Below, piece after piece: positions 62,786-64,000 of a DNA stretch of 64,000 bases. The DNA is taken from NCBI GenBank assembly GCA_947452965.1, contig CANGEW010000009.1, forward strand, positions 1-64,000, in the 5' to 3' direction. The notes under the pieces are model-generated. The model saw nothing but the letters and a program-made list of their open reading frames with translations, was not told the origin of the DNA and searched no databases. The stretch's first letter is position 1. The number at the start of each line of letters is the position of its first letter. Both the position numbers and the translations under genes were made by a program. Origin of the DNA: Chitinophagaceae bacterium (GTDB lineage Bacteria; Bacteroidota; Bacteroidia; Chitinophagales; Chitinophagaceae).

Positions 62786-64000
62786 TTATGATAGATATTT
62801 GGCTACAATTGGCATTCTTCTTCCCACCCCAAAAGCTTTTGGAGAAACTCTTATAATAGGGCAAAATTGATTTCTTTTATATTCGTTTGTATTTACCAAC
62901 TTAAGAACGCGATCTACTACGACTGGATTAAAATGTAAATTTTTAATTTCAGTAGGGCCTTTTTCCAATTCGATATACTGATATAATATTTGATCGAGCT
63001 CATCATATTCAGGCAAACTATCGCTGTCTTTTTGATTGGGTCTCAATTCTGCACTCGGTGGCTTTGTAATAATATGATGGGGGATGATTTCATTGTTTCT
63101 ATTTATATAGTTTGCTAGTGCATACACTTGTAATTTATAACAATCCCCAAGCACCCCAAGTCCGCCAGCCATATCTCCATACAATGTGCCATATCCTGTT
63201 GCCAATTCGCTTTTATTGGAAGTATTCAATAATATATATCCAAATTTATTTGCAATAGCCATCAACACATTTCCTCTTGATCTGCTTTGAATATTTTCTT
63301 CTGCCAATCCAAAAGATGTTTGTTTAAAAAGGGGTTGTAGTTCTTGTAAAAAAGTATCGTATATAATTTTTATGGGTAATACATGATACTCATTTTGCAA
63401 GTTTTTACTGAGTAACACAGCGTCCTCTATAGAATGTGAAGAAGAGAATGCTGAGGGCATTAAAATTGCTACTACGTTTTCACTCCCTAACGCCTCTGTT
63501 GCTAATGCCAATGTCACAGCACTATCAATACCACCGCTGCTTCCAATAATAGCTTTTGCAAAGCCCATTTTTGAAAAATAATCTTTGATCCCTAAAACAA
63601 TCGCTTGATATAAAGAAGCTATGTTCAAACTAGCGTCTAGTTTATCCGGAGTCAATTCCTTACTGGCCACTTTTTCTTTTTTTGTAATCACCTCTCCTGA
63701 AATAGTTCCATCATCATTCAAAATGAATAGCTTCTCATCTTCTTCAAATGCTTTTAATTGACCACACAAGTTTGCTTCTTTATCCATTACCATTGACTGA
63801 CCATCAAACACTATCTCTGTTTGACTCCCAACAGCATTGCAATAAAAAATAGGTAGTTGATACTTTTCAACATTTGTTTTTAAAATGGCCAACCGATCTG
63901 TATTGTGCGTATAATCAAAAGGAGAAGCCGATAAATTAATCATCACATCAGGGCCCTGTTGTATCATCTGATCCATTGGACAAACCGTATAAAGTGGATG
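62786..64000 (-). CDS. nadE: Glutamine-dependent NAD+ synthetase (5' part beyond window)
   Basis: 405 codons are present and the frame is open through the window edge, so the N-terminus is missing. The visible part begins inside the nitrilase (glutaminase) domain, up to about the first 100 residues (MINLSASPFDY, FDGQSMVMD), and continues with the whole synthetase domain: the ATP PP-loop SSGGIDSAVTLALA, TLYGDMAGGLGVLGDCYK and AELRPNQKDSDSLP. It amidates deamido-NAD+ using glutamine, the last step of NAD synthesis. Reading from an internal ATG at 63976 would cut the glutaminase domain and is not the true start. rsgA follows after 11 bp. Confidence 0.95.
   Translation of the reverse strand, partial: HPLYTVCPMDQMIQQGPDVMINLSASPFDYTHNTDRLAILKTNVEKYQLPIFYCNAVGSQTEIVFDGQSMVMDKEANLCGQLKAFEEDEKLFILNDDGTISGEVITKKEKVASKELTPDKLDASLNIASLYQAIVLGIKDYFSKMGFAKAIIGSSGGIDSAVTLALATEALGSENVVAILMPSAFSSSHSIEDAVLLSKNLQNEYHVLPIKIIYDTFLQELQPLFKQTSFGLAEENIQSRSRGNVLMAIANKFGYILLNTSNKSELATGYGTLYGDMAGGLGVLGDCYKLQVYALANYINRNNEIIPHHIITKPPSAELRPNQKDSDSLPEYDELDQILYQYIELEKGPTEIKNLHFNPVVVDRVLKLVNTNEYKRNQFCPIIRVSPKAFGVGRRMPIVAKYLS

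Noticed and set aside
62786-63976. nadE as a short gene beginning at ATG 63976
   Set aside because: The frame is open beyond this ATG to the window edge, and the internal start would fall inside the glutaminase domain.
2041-64000. Riboswitches in gene leaders
   Set aside because: Leaders are mostly under 60 nt. I saw no TPP, cobalamin, SAM or FMN aptamer-like core upstream of the B12-binding, thiamine-dependent or other candidate genes.

Overview
The window is AT-rich and reads as a chromosome segment of a Bacteroidota bacterium, most like the Chitinophagales/Chitinophagaceae (family-level placement is inference). The evidence is the type IX secretion/gliding genes (PorV, PorP/SprF, GldJ, GldF, GldG), fused E1 alpha/beta dehydrogenase, fused MurF-alanine racemase, BshA for bacillithiol, many lipoproteins with an SC lipobox, and promoters matching the Bacteroidota -7 box TAnnTTTG. 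I found no phage, IS element, CRISPR array or plasmid gene. Most of the window is ordinary core genome, densely packed.

Layout. 1-2040 (minus): small membrane protein, PstS-like lipoprotein and a TPR protein cut by the window edge. 2166-6345: LMW phosphatase-hisS operon, a thiolase, rlmN. 6477-9599: a large secreted protein with four internal repeats. 9688-11411: two pseudouridine synthases. 11412-12073: a non-coding block with an array of GGAAC/GTTCC-rich repeats, then hairpins. 12074-21194: malate/lactate dehydrogenase-like enzyme, YebC, E1 fusion, two DUF1573 proteins, an aminotransferase and a DPP4-like peptidase. 21316-28617 (plus): S4 protein, trmD, adenine deaminase, uracil phosphoribosyltransferase, PorP/SprF, EI24 protein, RsmI-like methyltransferase, bshA. 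28620-32996 (minus): EnvC-like protein, DUF4292 lipoprotein, dut, ispF, porV, divergent from gldJ (33310-34860). 34916-39888 (minus): gltX, B12-binding subunit, enoyl-CoA hydratase, fumC, and separately deoD. 40865-43715 (plus): polysaccharide deacetylase, tatD, murF, tRNA-Ser(GGA). 43745-51949 (minus): repeat lipoprotein, lspA, and the gldF-gldG-terC-murF/alr run. 52042-55157: M43-type protease, and iscS-iscU-iscA. 55297-64000: methylmalonyl-CoA epimerase, MBL hydrolase, a 1123-residue propeller/barrel protein, class III aminotransferase, gamma carbonic anhydrase, a tiny lipoprotein, rsgA and the 3' part of nadE.

Themes. Envelope biogenesis: lspA matures the many lipoproteins, including GldJ; porV, porP/sprF, gldJ and gldFG serve type IX secretion and gliding; two MurF domains and Alr make peptidoglycan precursors. 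Translation: hisS, gltX, trmD, rlmN, pseudouridine synthases, rsgA, tRNA-Ser. Fe-S assembly: iscS-U-A. Propionate/fatty-acid carbon: thiolase, enoyl-CoA hydratase, B12 subunit, epimerase, fumarase.

Most worth a second look: the repeat array with its embedded palindromes and neighbouring hairpins (11412-12060); four genes whose -7 box lies only 3-4 nt before the start codon, predicting leaderless mRNAs; a porV terminator whose U-tract runs into the ispF promoter; the degenerate MurF half of MurF-Alr; and a surface protein that joins a degenerate peptidase-like domain, a propeller and a barrel.
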